The notes: a model not told the origin generated them from the sequence alone. A DNA stretch of 64,000 nucleotides from Drosophila persimilis (GCF_003286085.1 NW_020825294.1:186001-250000), one strand, 5' to 3'. Positions 12,339 to 23,748 are shown, numbered from the stretch's first letter. Made by a program: numbers and translations.

Positions 12339-14485
12339 AGTCCGCAAAACAGGTGTTAAATTACAGTCCCCGAAACCAAAAAATAAACCAGAACCCACTC
12401 TCTTCGATCTATTTCTGGACTTTCTGTGCGATTTTCAAGACTCGTCTTTCAAAGCGCACTCCGAAATAAAATCCGCTCCATTAATTGCACAATCCTGCCC
12501 ATGCCCATGCCCTGCCCTGCCCTGCCCCATGGGGCACTCGTAAAAATCAATAAATTGCTATCATTATCCCATGGGATTTGGAATGCAAGTCATGTGGAAA
12601 ACTGATTTGATTAAGGGAATAAAAAATGCATTTTTGCAACAAAAAATCTCTTGGGAGAGAAAAAAACTAATTTCAAGGAGTTTTCTAATATTTGAATAAA
12701 ATTTCTATAGGAATTTATAAGTTTAAAAACTGAATTTTTGGTAAATTCAAGAAATTTCTTCAGGGATATATAAAGAAATTAAGCTAAGAATCCCAAAGAT
12801 TTCAGAAAAAATACTAAATAAAATACTAAATTCCCAATTTATGTACCAACGCCTTGTCGTATGCCCACCTTATCCCTTTTCACACTAAACCAATGTTTTT
12901 CGGGGCCACAGAACCTGATCTGCTGCACACCGCACTTTCTGCATTTGAGAACTTCTTTTCACACAGAACCCACAAAAAAGGGGAACGAATACTCCGTATA
13001 AACCGGCTCTCAATTCGTCCAACAGCTGCAAAAAATCTCATTCCTCCCAAAAAAAACACACAAAAATGCCGAAAAATATCACAAAAAACAAAAACAAGAG
13101 AGAGAGGAGGCTGCTGCAAAAACGAGTCGCCGTCTAATATAATTTCTATAGAGGTTCGTCCGCTGGAGGAAGACGAAGACGAAGAGGAGGAGGAGGAGGA
13201 GCTGCAGCGTCCGCCGCCGCGTCTCCCATTGTCTCGGGGATTGAGATTTCGGTGTGTGGCGGACGGCGGTGCTTCTTCCGAGGGGCATTATTATTTTCGA
13301 CTGTCAGATTTGAATACACAACGGGCCCCAGAACAGACATCGTCGCAGCGGCAGCGGCAGCAGCAGCAGAAGACATAAATCTTGTTTTGATTTATTTAAT
13401 TTTATTCCCCCGATGCGATGCGAAAGAGGTCCTGCTGCTGCCGCCGCTGTTGCAGTCCAAAAAGCTCGGCTGGCATAGTTTTCAATTAAAAAGGGGAGGA
13501 GGGAGGCTTACACTCCTTCGGGAAGATGCAGGAATCTCCTTGGAGGTGTTGCAAATGTTTGTTTTCTCTTAGAAGAAACAACAACAACCACATGTGAGTA
13601 GTGGCAACGAGAACGCGCGCTTTTTTTTTTGGGGTACGTTTCGTCGGTTGTTTTTTCGTTGATGACCTTGAAAAAGCTTTATCTAAAAATCGAGTGCAAT
13701 CAACTTTATAAAACGCACACACACACAGCCGCAGATACGCAGAGCTGCCCCACACACGCACACACTCGAGCAATGGGATTCCGAATCGAGCCCAAAGCGT
13801 ACGAGCGTTAGGTAAAGTCTTGGAGCTGCTCCACCTCCTCCTCCACCTCCTCCTGCTCCCCCCTGATGGCTCTCTTCTTTTCTGTTGGGTTCTGGCTCTG
13901 GCGCTGGCGCTGGAGAGGTTTCTGCTGCTGCTTTTGCTGTTTGATGTGTTGTTTGTTGTATTGGTTAGACCCGCACACACACACACGCCTAATAATTATT
14001 CTAGATTCTCAAATTCTCAAGCAAAAACTGATACGAGAGCCTGTGTGTGTGCGTGTGTGTGTGTGAAAAGGTGGTCGCTCGCTCTGACGTTCGTTCGACT
14101 TTTGGTCGGTCATTCGCCACCGCTCTGCTCTTGTTGTTTCTCTTGCTGTTGTTGTTGCTGTTCTTCTCCTCCTGCTGCTGCTTTATGGGCATCTTTCGGT
14201 TTCGATTTCGGTTTCTTTCAGTCTTTCTGGTAATAATAGAGTTTAGTTGGGGCCTTTTTTTGGTCGTCTGTTGGGTTTTAAGCAACAGGTAAGTGGAATA
14301 GAAAAGAGAGAGAGAAGTCCCAAACGATTTCGCAAGATATCAAATGCAGTTAAAACTAGAACTTGATTTGCCGGGGGGTTTTCGATATGGCAGGCCGAAA
14401 GTGTGCCGAAAGGCCCATTGGTTGCGAAATAATTGCTGGAAAGTTCCGACGGGGTCAAAGTGGTGCAGAAAAGAACACAACAATA

Positions 14486-14810
14486 TTCGGAGTTGATTCC
14501 GAAAAAATAAAACTGTTTAAAAACCTGCCTAAACACTTAATCACTGATCGTAAATGATCAAAACTAAATTAAAACGTTCTGGAATAGTTTCGGAATTGAC
14601 TCCGAAAAGATAAATTGATCACGATGTTGCCAAATGATTTATCAAACGTCTAAAAATGATAAAACAAGGCCAGGAAATTTTTCGGAGTTGACTCCGAAAA
14701 GTCCGAAAGTTATAGTGAGATAGGTATACAAATTTGAGTTTATCTACAAATGAAAACCTATGTTTTAAGTGCTAAGACCTCCTCAATTAACTTTCAACGT
14801 TGACTCCGAA
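14486..14810. repeat. Array of quasi-palindromes, TTCGGAGTTGACTCCGAA type
   Basis: Three copies of an 18-bp near-palindrome (TTCGGAnTTGAnTCCGAA) lie at 14486-14503, 14589-14606 and 14681-14698. A half-conserved copy lies at 14793-14810 (TTCAACGTTGACTCCGAA), and a single half-site TTCGGAGT at 14906. Spacing is 103, 92, 112 and 113 bp. Flanks share ATGATnAAA-type sequence, so this may be a decayed minisatellite. Confidence 0.8.
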
Positions 14811-15197
14811 TATGTAATAGCTAGAGTAATGGGTTAAAACCGGTTAGATTTCAGATTAACAGCAAAACGCCATAATCTTGAAGTGTATTTACATTGGACA
14901 ATCCATTCGGAGTCCGCTCTGCCCCGTACCGCACTGCACCGAGAGCCGTCTGACTCATGGGCGCCCTAATCAGACAGACCCTTCCCTGTAGTTTTTTTTA
15001 TAGATATAGTCACGCCCCTCCCTCCAGGCCCCACCCACTCGCCCTGGCAGCACGCGCGTTCTGACCATTTCAATCACTCCGAAATCAACTAATACTCGTA
15101 AAAAAAGCAAACCAGAAAAATACTTTGACAAAGCAAATATTTGGCAAATATAATGGGCATTCCTCTGCCGCTTTTTCGCTGTGTTGTTTCTTTGGAA

Positions 15198-15225
15198 GGG
15201 GGAGGTGTTGGGGTTGGGGTTGGGG
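15198..15225 (+). repeat. GGGGTT tract, G-quadruplex motif
   Basis: Three GGGG runs separated by TT, preceded by a G5 run a few bases upstream. A second G-rich tract (GGGG, G6, GGGG, GGGG) lies at 15476-15495. Confidence 0.75.
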
Positions 15226-16437
15226 CTGAGAATGGGATGCCTGCATTAGCTCACGCTCAAAGCGTTTTCGGAGTGAATGCCTACCAGAAATCGTTGGTGT
15301 TGCCTTTTGCTTTTGTTTTTGTTTTACGAGAACGAACCTATGACATCAACATTATTTCGGCCAAAAAGCCAGCTGAAAATTATTTATTTCGTATATTTAA
15401 ATTTCAGCAGAGACAGAGAGCCACCAAGAGAGAGAGAGAGGGAGAGCAATGTGCAAGTGCGGAGTGGCCTTTTTGGGGCGGGGGGAGGGGAGGGGTGTAT
15501 GTGGGTACCTCCAAAAGCCGAGTTTGTCTCGAGTTTTTCCCTATAGAAGGCAGCAGCTCTGTCGCTTGGCCTTAAACGACTTTGATTACTTAATTCGCCA
15601 GAAAACCAGATGAGCTAATCATTTGGCTTAGCCTTAGCCCCTATCCACAGAGAGCCACAGTCGGAGCCACAGTCAGAGCCACTGCCAGAGACTTTCGGAC
15701 TTGCCACAACTTTGACTTGGAGATTTTTAATTAAGATAATTATAGTTTGAGGCCTGAAGTACCGCCAGATCTGTCTCTCTCCCTCTCTCTCTCTGTCTCT
15801 CTTTTCCCAGAGATTCTTTTTGAGCCAAAACATTTGTTTCTTTTGGTTTTTTGTGTCCAAAATGTCAGTCATTTCAAATATTTGTGGGTCGCCAGCGGAT
15901 GGACTGATGGATGGATGGCTGAATGGCTGGGGATCCTCGAGCAAGGGAAACAGTTCTTATTTTTTTTTGCTTATAGATAAACACAGACGTCAATTAGTTA
16001 ATATGCTTTTAAAAAAGAGAGACACCAGCAGCAGCAGATCTATATAGTATTTTGTCAATGACACACACAGACGCCACAGACGACAGACGCCAGGGGGAGA
16101 TGGGAGATGCGACACGAGAGGGTGGTACAGTAGGGCTCAAAAAGCGCTTGCATTCCCATTTGTTGTTATATTTGTTGCTCTTTTTTATTGGCTATTATAC
16201 AACAAATACACGAGGCAGCGGCAAAGACAAAAAAAGACAAGAAGGAAATGCAAGCCGAAGGCAGAAATACCCTTCTTATGGGTTCTTATACGATTGTATC
16301 TTTCTATCTCCACACCGCAATACCCTCTCTGCCTTTTTGAGGGTATGCTACCAATGAGTATCAAATCAAATCAAATCAAATTCGTTTGAAGAAACACTCA
16401 CAAACACACAATCGCTGGGGGGGAACCCACACACACA

Positions 16438-16441
16438 TGCA
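16438..16441. repeat. Target-site duplication TGCA (left)
   Basis: TGCA flanks the errantivirus on both sides (partner at 24297-24300). The rejoined empty site lies in an alternating purine/pyrimidine stretch (CACACATGCACATATG), matching the YRYRYR preference known for gypsy integrase. Confidence 0.9.
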
Positions 16442-16972
16442 AATTAAACAATAGCGGTAGCGGATTGTGTTTTTAAAAAGTTTTTATTTTACTTCGAACT
16501 TCACTGATATAGATTTAAGTAGAGGGTCACAAAGGAATTCCGGGCAAGGGATTGCGCGATCTTAATATTGAGCTAGACTTTGCGGTGTCGCTGCTGGATC
16601 AAGACTGCTTTGAACTTTCTGATCTTTGCATCGTTGATCCCTTTCGGGAATCGTTTTTCTATAAACATTTCAATTGATTTCGCCATCCCGAGTATTAGAT
16701 TTCGTCATCCAAAGAGAGAACTGTAAAAGGCCTAAAGTGCAGGATCTGCAGAAAGCCGGGAGTGAGATTGTTTATGAGAAGCCGGGTGTGGGCAAACATT
16801 GGTTTTCCATTTAGGCGAGTGTCAAAGAATGGGATTGCGGCGGGGGCGCTTGAGATTGTACATCTTAGAAATCAATTAGGCGGAGGCCCAAGATTGAAAT
16901 TGTTTTCGTTTTGGAAAACCAAAGATTGTTTACAACTCGTATAAGAGCTCAATGGAATTGGGTACGTTAACT
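16442..16972 (-). repeat. 3' LTR of the errantivirus
   Basis: 531 bp with the same sequence by eye as the LTR at 23766-24296. On the minus strand it starts AGTTAACGTACC and ends GTTTAATT. A polyadenylation hexamer AATAAA (16488-16483, minus) lies about 41 nt before the LTR end. Confidence 0.95.
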
Positions 16973-16982
16973 CCCCCCATTC
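16973..16982 (-). other. Polypurine tract
   Basis: On the minus strand AGAATGGGGGG directly precedes the 3' LTR. A purine run at this place is the expected primer for plus-strand DNA synthesis. Confidence 0.85.
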
Positions 16983-18405
16983 TTAAATGTTTCGTCCCGA
17001 TACATTTTGAAGTTCTGATAGAGCTCTAATTTCTTCTGACAGTATTTGAATGTTGCTTTCCACTATTTCTTCTGACGGTATTCTTATTGATTTAATAAGT
17101 ACAAATTTGGTTAATTTATAGCAGAAGTAAAATAACATTAACAATATCAAAATGATTAAAAATAATGTTGTTAATGGTAAGGCCGTATTACCTAATGTTA
17201 TAAGGGGATTTAAAATATTAACATTATCAAAAGAAAATTGCTTATCATTTGATTGTATATAATCAACTAATTCAAAATCGCTATATCTATGATGCGATAT
17301 ATATTTTAGAATTTTACCCTTATCATTTATGTGGCTTATATTATTTATTACAATTGTGTTGTTGAATATAAGGAGATACGATCCTAACAAAGTAGTATTG
17401 TCTACGATATTTTTGCCTGAAACTAATATGGCACCATCCTGAATGATGTCTATTTCTTTGTTTTTTTTCCCTTTTTTTAGTGCAGTTGGCTTTAAAGCCA
17501 TTAAGTAAATTGGTGAAACAGGTACTCTTTAAATTTATTTGTGCGTAATTGTTAAAAGTTTCACTTTTAAAATTATTCATTAAATAGTATTTCTCCTTAC
17601 ATTCACAAACTTTTTCACTTATAACTAACATTCCATCATTTTGTGAGATGGCTCTTGCATGGTAAAACTTGCAAATATCTTTAATTTGAGGATATTTTAT
17701 GTAAATGATTATTAAATCTGCATTTCGAATTATTTTAACCGTTGCAATGTCCAACAGATCAGACAGTTCAACATTATGTTTTTCATGCTTATAAATGTCC
17801 TCTATTTCGTTTTTATTTAAAATTTTTGTATTGAAAATGTTTACTTTTAAGAGGGTTATGGTATCAACTAAATTTAGTAGGTCAAAAGTTATTAATTTTA
17901 AACGATGCTTTCTCAGTATCGTTTCTTCATTGAAGATGACATTCTTTAATGAATTTGATAGCAATTCAATTTCTTTGAAAAATTTGGAATTTATTACAAA
18001 TTGTTTATTATTATTTTCAGTTAATTCATTTACTTTATTTTGTATTTTCAAAAAGTCGTCATGATCAGGGCTGCCTGCTATCCATTTCCAAATGGTACCT
18101 AATTCATTTATTCCCCTTTCTTTCCGTTTTGGAACTAATTCTGAAATCATTAATTTTAATAGACTTAAGTCCATTGATATTTCCCACTCATCGTCTGAAT
18201 TAATTGATTTGTTGACATATTTGGATTCTTTATCAATTATCTCTCTATAAAAACTCAAATTAGTAATATGGAAAAGTTCAGCGTATGTTTCATAAGTGTA
18301 AACGTCTCTGTCGTCTTTGAGCAATAGATAGTCACTATGCGTATAGTCAATTACTTCCGCAGTCGTCAATATAACAAAAGTCAGTATTAGTATATTCGCA
18401 TACAT
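16983..18405 (-). pseudogene. env: env of the errantivirus, split by one frameshift
   Basis: Errantiviral envelope gene, normally expressed from a spliced RNA. The first frame (18405 to 17341) starts with a hydrophobic signal-like segment (residues 3-16). It has a basic RKER site at residues 94-97 that looks like a furin-type cleavage site, followed by a GTIWKWIAGSPDHDD stretch of the kind found at the start of the fusion subunit in this family. It then runs out of frame. The second frame (open from 17501 to 16983) carries the rest of the ectodomain and a strongly hydrophobic transmembrane segment close to a short tail. The break falls in an A7-GGG-A8 run at about 17461-17478, where a one-base indel or an assembly error is likely. 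As it stands, env could not give a full-length membrane protein. Confidence 0.88.
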
Positions 18406-18421
18406 TTTCTGGAAAAAATAT

Positions 18422-21400
18422 TTAATATTTGATGTTATCTTTATGTATAATTCTGTTTCTATTGTTGATTATAATTTTATTCGGTCGATTTTCCTTAACT
18501 ACCTGCTTTTTGTATCGGGATTGAAGTTTATTTCTTTCCCCGAATTTCTTTTCATAGACTACTTCTCCTATTTTATAATCTTTTTCTCTTCTATCTTTGT
18601 TATGTATCTTAAGCATTTTGGTCTGAGCTTCCTTAAGTAATATTGGATTATGTTTGTGTTCTATTTTGTTATACAATATGTCATATGGCATTTGATTGGT
18701 CGTTGAATGTATCGTCAGGTTATATTTCAGTGCCGCCCTTATTATTATTTCTGAATAATCTGTTAGATTTAGTTCATCCTTGATGCACCGCGCTATTTCT
18801 GTTAGTGTGGAATGTACCCTTTCTACCTGACCATTTGAGGTGCTGTGTCTGGGATCAGCATAATAAATAGTTAAGTTACTTCTTTGTATGAATGATCTAA
18901 ATTGTGCTGAAGTAAAGCTTGGTTCGTTGTCAGTCATTAATGATGTTGCTAACGGAAAGTGTTGTAAAATTTCCATTACCTTATTTTCAATGTTTAATTT
19001 ACTTTGAATTTCCTTGACCACCAAGTATTTGGAATAAGAATCTATACAAGTTATGAATGTTAGGTTTTGGGCATAGTATATGTCTAAGTGTAATTGATCT
19101 CCTTCTTTTGCTGGAATGGGAGCTTCCCCAATTGGAATTTTTACAGGGTGTCTCCGATATTTGTTTTTGTTACAGATCTCACAATTTTTTATATATTCTT
19201 TTAATTTTTTGTGCAGGTTTGGCCAATAATACAGCTTAGTTATTTGTTTGTAATTTTCGTCTAGTCCTCTATGGGCTCTGCAATGTGTTTCTTCTATAAT
19301 TATAGCTTTATCTTCTGAATTTACTACATCTTGGAGGAACTTTCTTGTGAAGAGAAATTTATTTATGAAGTTTTCCTTTAGCTTATTTTGGATAAGGTAT
19401 AAATCTTCTAAAGTGCAGTGTATTCCTGTGGTTAAGTGAGGCTGAATAAATTCTTTTAAAATGATTAGCAGATTGTCAACCGTATCAAATTCAATAATAT
19501 GTCGGGTATTTTCATAAACTCTTACTAACTCATGAACTGTGAATCTCCCTTGCGCTAATAGTAGCTGCTGTTTAAATTGGTTTAGAGGCTTGCTAGTCTC
19601 TTGAATGACGTTTTCGAAACTACTCTCTGCTGAATGCTGAGTATTTATGTCTGATTCTGATTCTGTCTGGTCGACATCACTATCTGTCATATGATTTATT
19701 TTAATCCGAGATAACGCGTCCGCTACTACGTTAGTTGAGCCTGGCTTATAAATGATTTTTGGTGTGAAACTTTCTATGAAGTAATACCAACGTTTCATTT
19801 CAACATTTGGATTTTTTTGCGACATTGCAAAGGACAAAGGTTGGTGATCTGTATGTATTTCAATTCCACTCACTCCGTATAAATAATTTCGCAAATTTTT
19901 TAATGCCCATACAATAGCTAATAATTCTTTTTTATTAGTAGCATATAATTGCTCGGTTTTACTTAAAGTTTTAGAAATAAATGTTATGGGATTCCCATCT
20001 TGCGACAAAACTGCACCTATTGCTATGTCCGATGCATCTGTGGTTAATGTGAATTTTTTATTGTAATCTGGTTGTACTAATTCAATATGTGCTATTAAAC
20101 TGTCCTTTAAATTATTAAATGCTCCAATTGCTGGTTCATCCAGCTGTATTAATGCTTTCTTGGATGCCCTTCGTGAAACTTTCCCATTTACTCCGCTCAG
20201 ATATTTTGTTAAAGGTTTGGCAATTGTGGCATAATTTCGGACAAATTTTCTGTAATACCCTGTTAGTCCTAAGAAGCTACGTAGCTCTCTGATATTTTTA
20301 GGAATTGGATAGTTTTGTATTGTGGAGATTTTGTCTGGATCTGTTTTAATGATATTTTGGGAAACAATGTATCCCAGAAATTTGGTTTCCAATTGAAAGA
20401 ATTTAGACTTTTCAAGTGAAATTTTCATGTTAGCGTTTTGCAATATCTGAATTATATGAATTAGATCTTTATAATGTTGTTCTATAGTTTTTGAAAATAT
20501 TATTATATCGTCCATATAAACGTGACAAGTTTTCCCAACTTGTTCTCTAAGTATATCGTCCATTGCCCTTTGGAAAATTCTGGGAGCGTTCGTCAATCCC
20601 ATAGGCATTCTTAGAAATTCATATTTGCCGTTATTTATGGAAAAAGATGTTTTTTCAATATCTGATTCCCTCATTAAAATCTGATAGAAACCTGACTCTA
20701 AGTCAATGGCCGAGAAATATTTCGCTTTACCTAAATTGGCAAGGATTACTGAAGGATCTTGCATAGGGTATCTATCCGGTATAGTGTTTTCATTAAGTTT
20801 CTTAAAGTCTATTACTAATCTATGCTTAGGAGTTCCGTCCTCATTTACTCCCTTCTTTGGTACTACTATTACCGGTGAATTATATGGGCTTTTACTAGGT
20901 CTGATTATACCTTCATCTAACATTTTACTTATTTCGTTATTAACGAAATCGTTAACCGAATAAGCGTATGGATACTGCTTGCCATATACCGGTCTATCGT
21001 GTTCAGTGTTAATCTCTCCTTTTATATCCGTTCTGAACGGTAACTGTAAATTTATATTGGCATGGTCTTCTTCGATGATAGATACCATTTTCTCTCTGAG
21101 ATTTTCTAAATTGTCCTCTTTGTAGGTTATTGTGTTATACAATTTCATTTTTTTCAATTCAGAATTTGCATAATTTTGAATGTCGGATATTTCTACGACG
21201 GCGCGTTCAGGATTTTTGCATCCCAAACTTTTAAATTGTTTATTGTCGGATAATTCAACGACGGCGTGTTCAGGATTCTTTAATCCCAAACTATTCGAAC
21301 TTTTAGTGTCGGATAATTCAACGACGGCGTGCTCAGGATATTTTAATCCCAAACTATTAAAACTTTGGATGTCGGATAATTCAACGACGGCGGGCTCAGG

Positions 21401-21972
21401 ATATTTGAATCCCAAACTATTGACGGATAATTCTTCGTCGGCGTGCTCAGGATTTTTTGATCCCAAGCTATATAAACTTCCTTCTACCTTTACTGAATCG
21501 CTTTTCATTTCTTTTTCTTCTTCAAAATATTTTTTTATTATATATTCCTTCAACGGAAGGATGGTTTTTCCTTCTATAAAGGTTAATTTGTTTAAAGAAA
21601 GGACCTCGTCATATATTAGTTTCTCCTCATTGTCTTTATAACTTAAAGTCCCCTTTCCTGTATCAATAACCGCTCCGATTTTCTTTAATAGGTTAAATCC
21701 TATTAGTAAATCTGCCTCCATTCCATCTATTTCATAAAACACTTGCTTTGTGTTGAAAATTGTTATATTATGGAAATATTTAATTATTGAAAACCCATTC
21801 ACTGTAGCAACTTTCTTATAGATTGGTAATTCATTTTTATTGTCGTAAATTCCTTTTTTTATATAACAGGAAGTTGCTCCCGTATCTATCAAAACTTTTA
21901 ATTCTCTGTTTATTTTTTTGTCTACTCTTTTTAGGTAGGGCAGACCTACTTCGGGGGCTGATCTAAAAAATG
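18422..21972 (-). CDS. pol: pol polyprotein of the errantivirus (protease, reverse transcriptase, RNase H, integrase)
   Basis: Uninterrupted frame entered from gag by a -1 shift at 21970-21964; there is no suitable ATG, so the upper limit is the shift site. Residues are numbered from a TTG at 21892. The aspartic protease has DTGA at 3-6 and a DLLIG motif. Then come five copies of a roughly 21-residue repeat (141-241), unusual for this spot. The reverse transcriptase has YMDD at 459-462. RNase H has TTDAS (D619). Integrase has a zinc-binding H870/H874/C904/C907 and a catalytic D937, D988, E1024 (D,D-35-E). All key residues are present and the length is normal, so the enzyme set looks functional. 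The frame ends 16 bp before env begins. Confidence 0.95.
21170..21472 (-). repeat. In-frame tandem repeat inside pol, five units of about 63 bp
   Basis: Units encode variants of NSLGLKYPEHAVVELSDtks. Full units span residues 158-178, 179-199, 200-220 and 221-241 of the pol frame, and the first, shorter one 141-157. The repeat sits between the protease and reverse transcriptase domains. Units differ at only a few residues each, which implies recent amplification under coding constraint. Confidence 0.93.
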
Positions 21973-23190
21973 ATCCTCCTCAATGTTATTTATCCTCATT
22001 GCTTTATTAGCCGGTTGTTCCGACATTTCGTTTAGTTTTCGTTTCTGCGCTGGATTGTCGTTAGACTGATTATTCGGGACTACGTTTGCCCTAAAATGCT
22101 GGGCTTGGCTATAATTGTTATTATTTCTCCTAAAATAACCGTTAGTATTCTCCCGATAATTTCTATTGTTATTATTTCCCCTGAATTGATTGCTGTTCTG
22201 TCGGTTCCGGATTTGTATAGATTCGTCTACCTCCATTGGTTCTGGGGCCTGATTTTGTTGTCTATTACCCAAGAAATAGGGTTGTCCCCAAGACATGTTA
22301 TTCCTCTGCAAATCCCTTTTTTGGTCGAATGGTGAACTGTTAGTCCTAGGTTGTCGTTGGTTGAATCTTAAGGTATTAAAATTATTATTCCCTGAATTTC
22401 TGGGACCGCTGAATTGGTAGGCAAATTGGGCCCGAATGTTATTAGATTGCAATTCCTGTACCTTTGCTAAGGCATTCGGTAAATCTGGGGGATTCAATGA
22501 AAATAGGATTTCAGCAATGCCGCCGTTTAGGCCAGTGACAAAAATGCGTAAGGCATTGTCTCTAATTTTTTTATTTGATTCCTTGGTGATCTCACTGTCC
22601 TTTCCGTGAGTCATTATTGTCTTATTTATTAACAAGGTCATTTTCTTGTTAACCTCGTTATAGAAATCTATAATTGAAAGGTTCCCTTGTCGGAGAACGC
22701 TTAATTCCTGTTCTATTATGTAAATAGGTCTCTTGTCACTGTAAACAAAGTCAAGCCGTGAAAGTATGGCATCAAAATTTAGAACTGTCCCGTGGTTGGT
22801 CAGTGCGTCATGTGCTGGTCCTGTTATTTTGTTTCTCAAAATTGTTAATGCAATATAATATTGCTTACTTCCTTTCTTATATAACTTCACTGCAGTTTCT
22901 GCAGCTTCCCTCCATCCTACATATTGGTTTAATCCACCATTAAAAATTGGTAGGGATTCTATTACCTTCAATGTGGTGTCGTCTCTTATTGTCTCGTCTA
23001 TTGTTTCTGCCTGATAATCCGATACCTGATCGGATTTAGTTTCTATTTGTTGTTTTAAATTTACAATTTGCTCTTGTACTTGTGAAATTTGAAGTGCTAT
23101 CAATTGTTTGACCAGATCTGCTGTGAGATCGGTCCTTGCTTGAGAGTTAATCATTTTTAGTTTTTCAAAATCTAAAGTTAGCTGATCCAC
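21946..23190 (-). CDS. gag: gag structural protein of the errantivirus
   Basis: A 414-residue frame starting MDQLTLDF. Residues about 20-65 look coiled-coil-like. The central region (about 80-260) has the spacing of errantiviral capsid (LPIFNGG..YVGWREAAE, later LRQGNLSIIDFYNEVN). The C-terminal third is rich in Arg, Asn and Gln (about 270-380) and has no CCHC zinc knuckle, as in gypsy, so RNA binding probably relies on this basic Asn-rich tract. The frame ends at TAG about 20 nt after the slippery heptamer. Confidence 0.92.
   Translation of the reverse strand: MDQLTLDFEKLKMINSQARTDLTADLVKQLIALQISQVQEQIVNLKQQIETKSDQVSDYQAETIDETIRDDTTLKVIESLPIFNGGLNQYVGWREAAETAVKLYKKGSKQYYIALTILRNKITGPAHDALTNHGTVLNFDAILSRLDFVYSDKRPIYIIEQELSVLRQGNLSIIDFYNEVNKKMTLLINKTIMTHGKDSEITKESNKKIRDNALRIFVTGLNGGIAEILFSLNPPDLPNALAKVQELQSNNIRAQFAYQFSGPRNSGNNNFNTLRFNQRQPRTNSSPFDQKRDLQRNNMSWGQPYFLGNRQQNQAPEPMEVDESIQIRNRQNSNQFRGNNNNRNYRENTNGYFRRNNNNYSQAQHFRANVVPNNQSNDNPAQKRKLNEMSEQPANKAMRINNIEEDHFLDQPPK
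21964..21970 (-). promoter_or_regulatory. Programmed -1 ribosomal frameshift site between gag and pol
   Basis: In the gag frame the coding strand reads CAT TTT TTA GAT, giving the slippery heptamer T TTT TTA in the right phase. A -1 slip enters the open pol frame, which runs straight into the protease. The gag stop lies a few codons downstream. The heptamer is of the same class as that used by lentiviruses. No downstream structure was modelled. Confidence 0.8.
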
Positions 23191-23748
23191 TTTTAATTTT
23201 TCTTATATGTTAGTTTTTATAATCTTATATATCCTAATTGAACTTATATATTTATTAATACAACTCTTGCTCACGAAATATCCGGTAGGGGTCGTCCTTC
23301 TTAGTTTGGCAGATCTTCGAACGGGTCTTCCTTCTTAAATTTCTTTGCTCAGCTGGGTCTTCTGGGGGTCTTCCTTCTTTGGCTTCGCTGATCGTTTCAC
23401 TTTCTTTGTATTTTGGTTTTGTCGGTTTTGTTGGTTTTGTTTTTTTAAAAACTTTGGGTTTCTTTGGTTTTTTTTGTATTTACGAATTGCCTTGATTAGC
23501 TTTTTGTTTTATTTGTATTTTGCGTTGTATTTGTATTTGTATTTGTATTTGTATTTGTATTTGTATTTGTATTTGTTTTTGCACACCCTAAGCTCCGGTT
23601 TGTTTCCTTTTTATCTCACTTTTTTTTATCTATATCACACAGTCACTCCGCGTTTTTAATTTTGAAGGATTTATTCCATTAATTAATTGTCCTTCGGGTT
23701 TCGGCACGACGCAACACTTTTATCATTCGGTGCTTTTTAGACAACGTC
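23191..23748 (-). other. 5' leader of the errantivirus
   Basis: Untranslated leader between the primer-binding site and gag, about 560 nt. It holds a (TATTTG)n array, several copies of a GGGTCTTCCTTCTT-like motif on the plus strand (about 23295-23385), and one TTTTGCACACCC (23577-23588) that weakly resembles a Su(Hw) core site. In gypsy this region contains a Su(Hw) insulator with many sites; no comparable cluster is visible here. Confidence 0.7.
23527..23575. repeat. (GTATTT)n hexanucleotide array in the errantiviral leader
   Basis: About eight near-perfect GTATTT units lie inside the 5' leader of the element. Confidence 0.9.

Larger units (their letters stand above)
3888..16437. other. Long non-coding, simple-repeat-rich region
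   Basis: There is no supported coding sequence in this 12.5 kb. It contains CA/GT runs (4384-4408, 5198-5222, 13975-13987), GA-rich blocks (5325-5350, 7237-7252, 7565-7590, 15425-15445), CTG/TTG runs, G-quadruplex-type tracts and several AGATAC/GTATCT inverted pairs. The texture resembles a Drosophila intron or regulatory domain. Candidate donor sites occur (for example CAG followed by GTAAGT at 14289 on the plus strand) but without matching exons. Confidence 0.55.

Noticed and set aside
12854-13378. Long plus-strand frame and an alanine/proline-rich minus-strand frame (13376-13146)
   Set aside because: Both depend on GAGGAG and GCTGCT low-complexity DNA, the minus-strand start context is poor, and neither has a partner exon. 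It may be a 5' untranslated segment but cannot be supported as coding.
13486-14292. Several 60-166 residue frames rich in Leu, Arg or Thr-His
   Set aside because: They translate CT, CTG and CA repeats, and frames exist on both strands at once.
21180-21641. 153-residue plus-strand frame with repeats
   Set aside because: It is the antisense shadow of the repeat inside pol.
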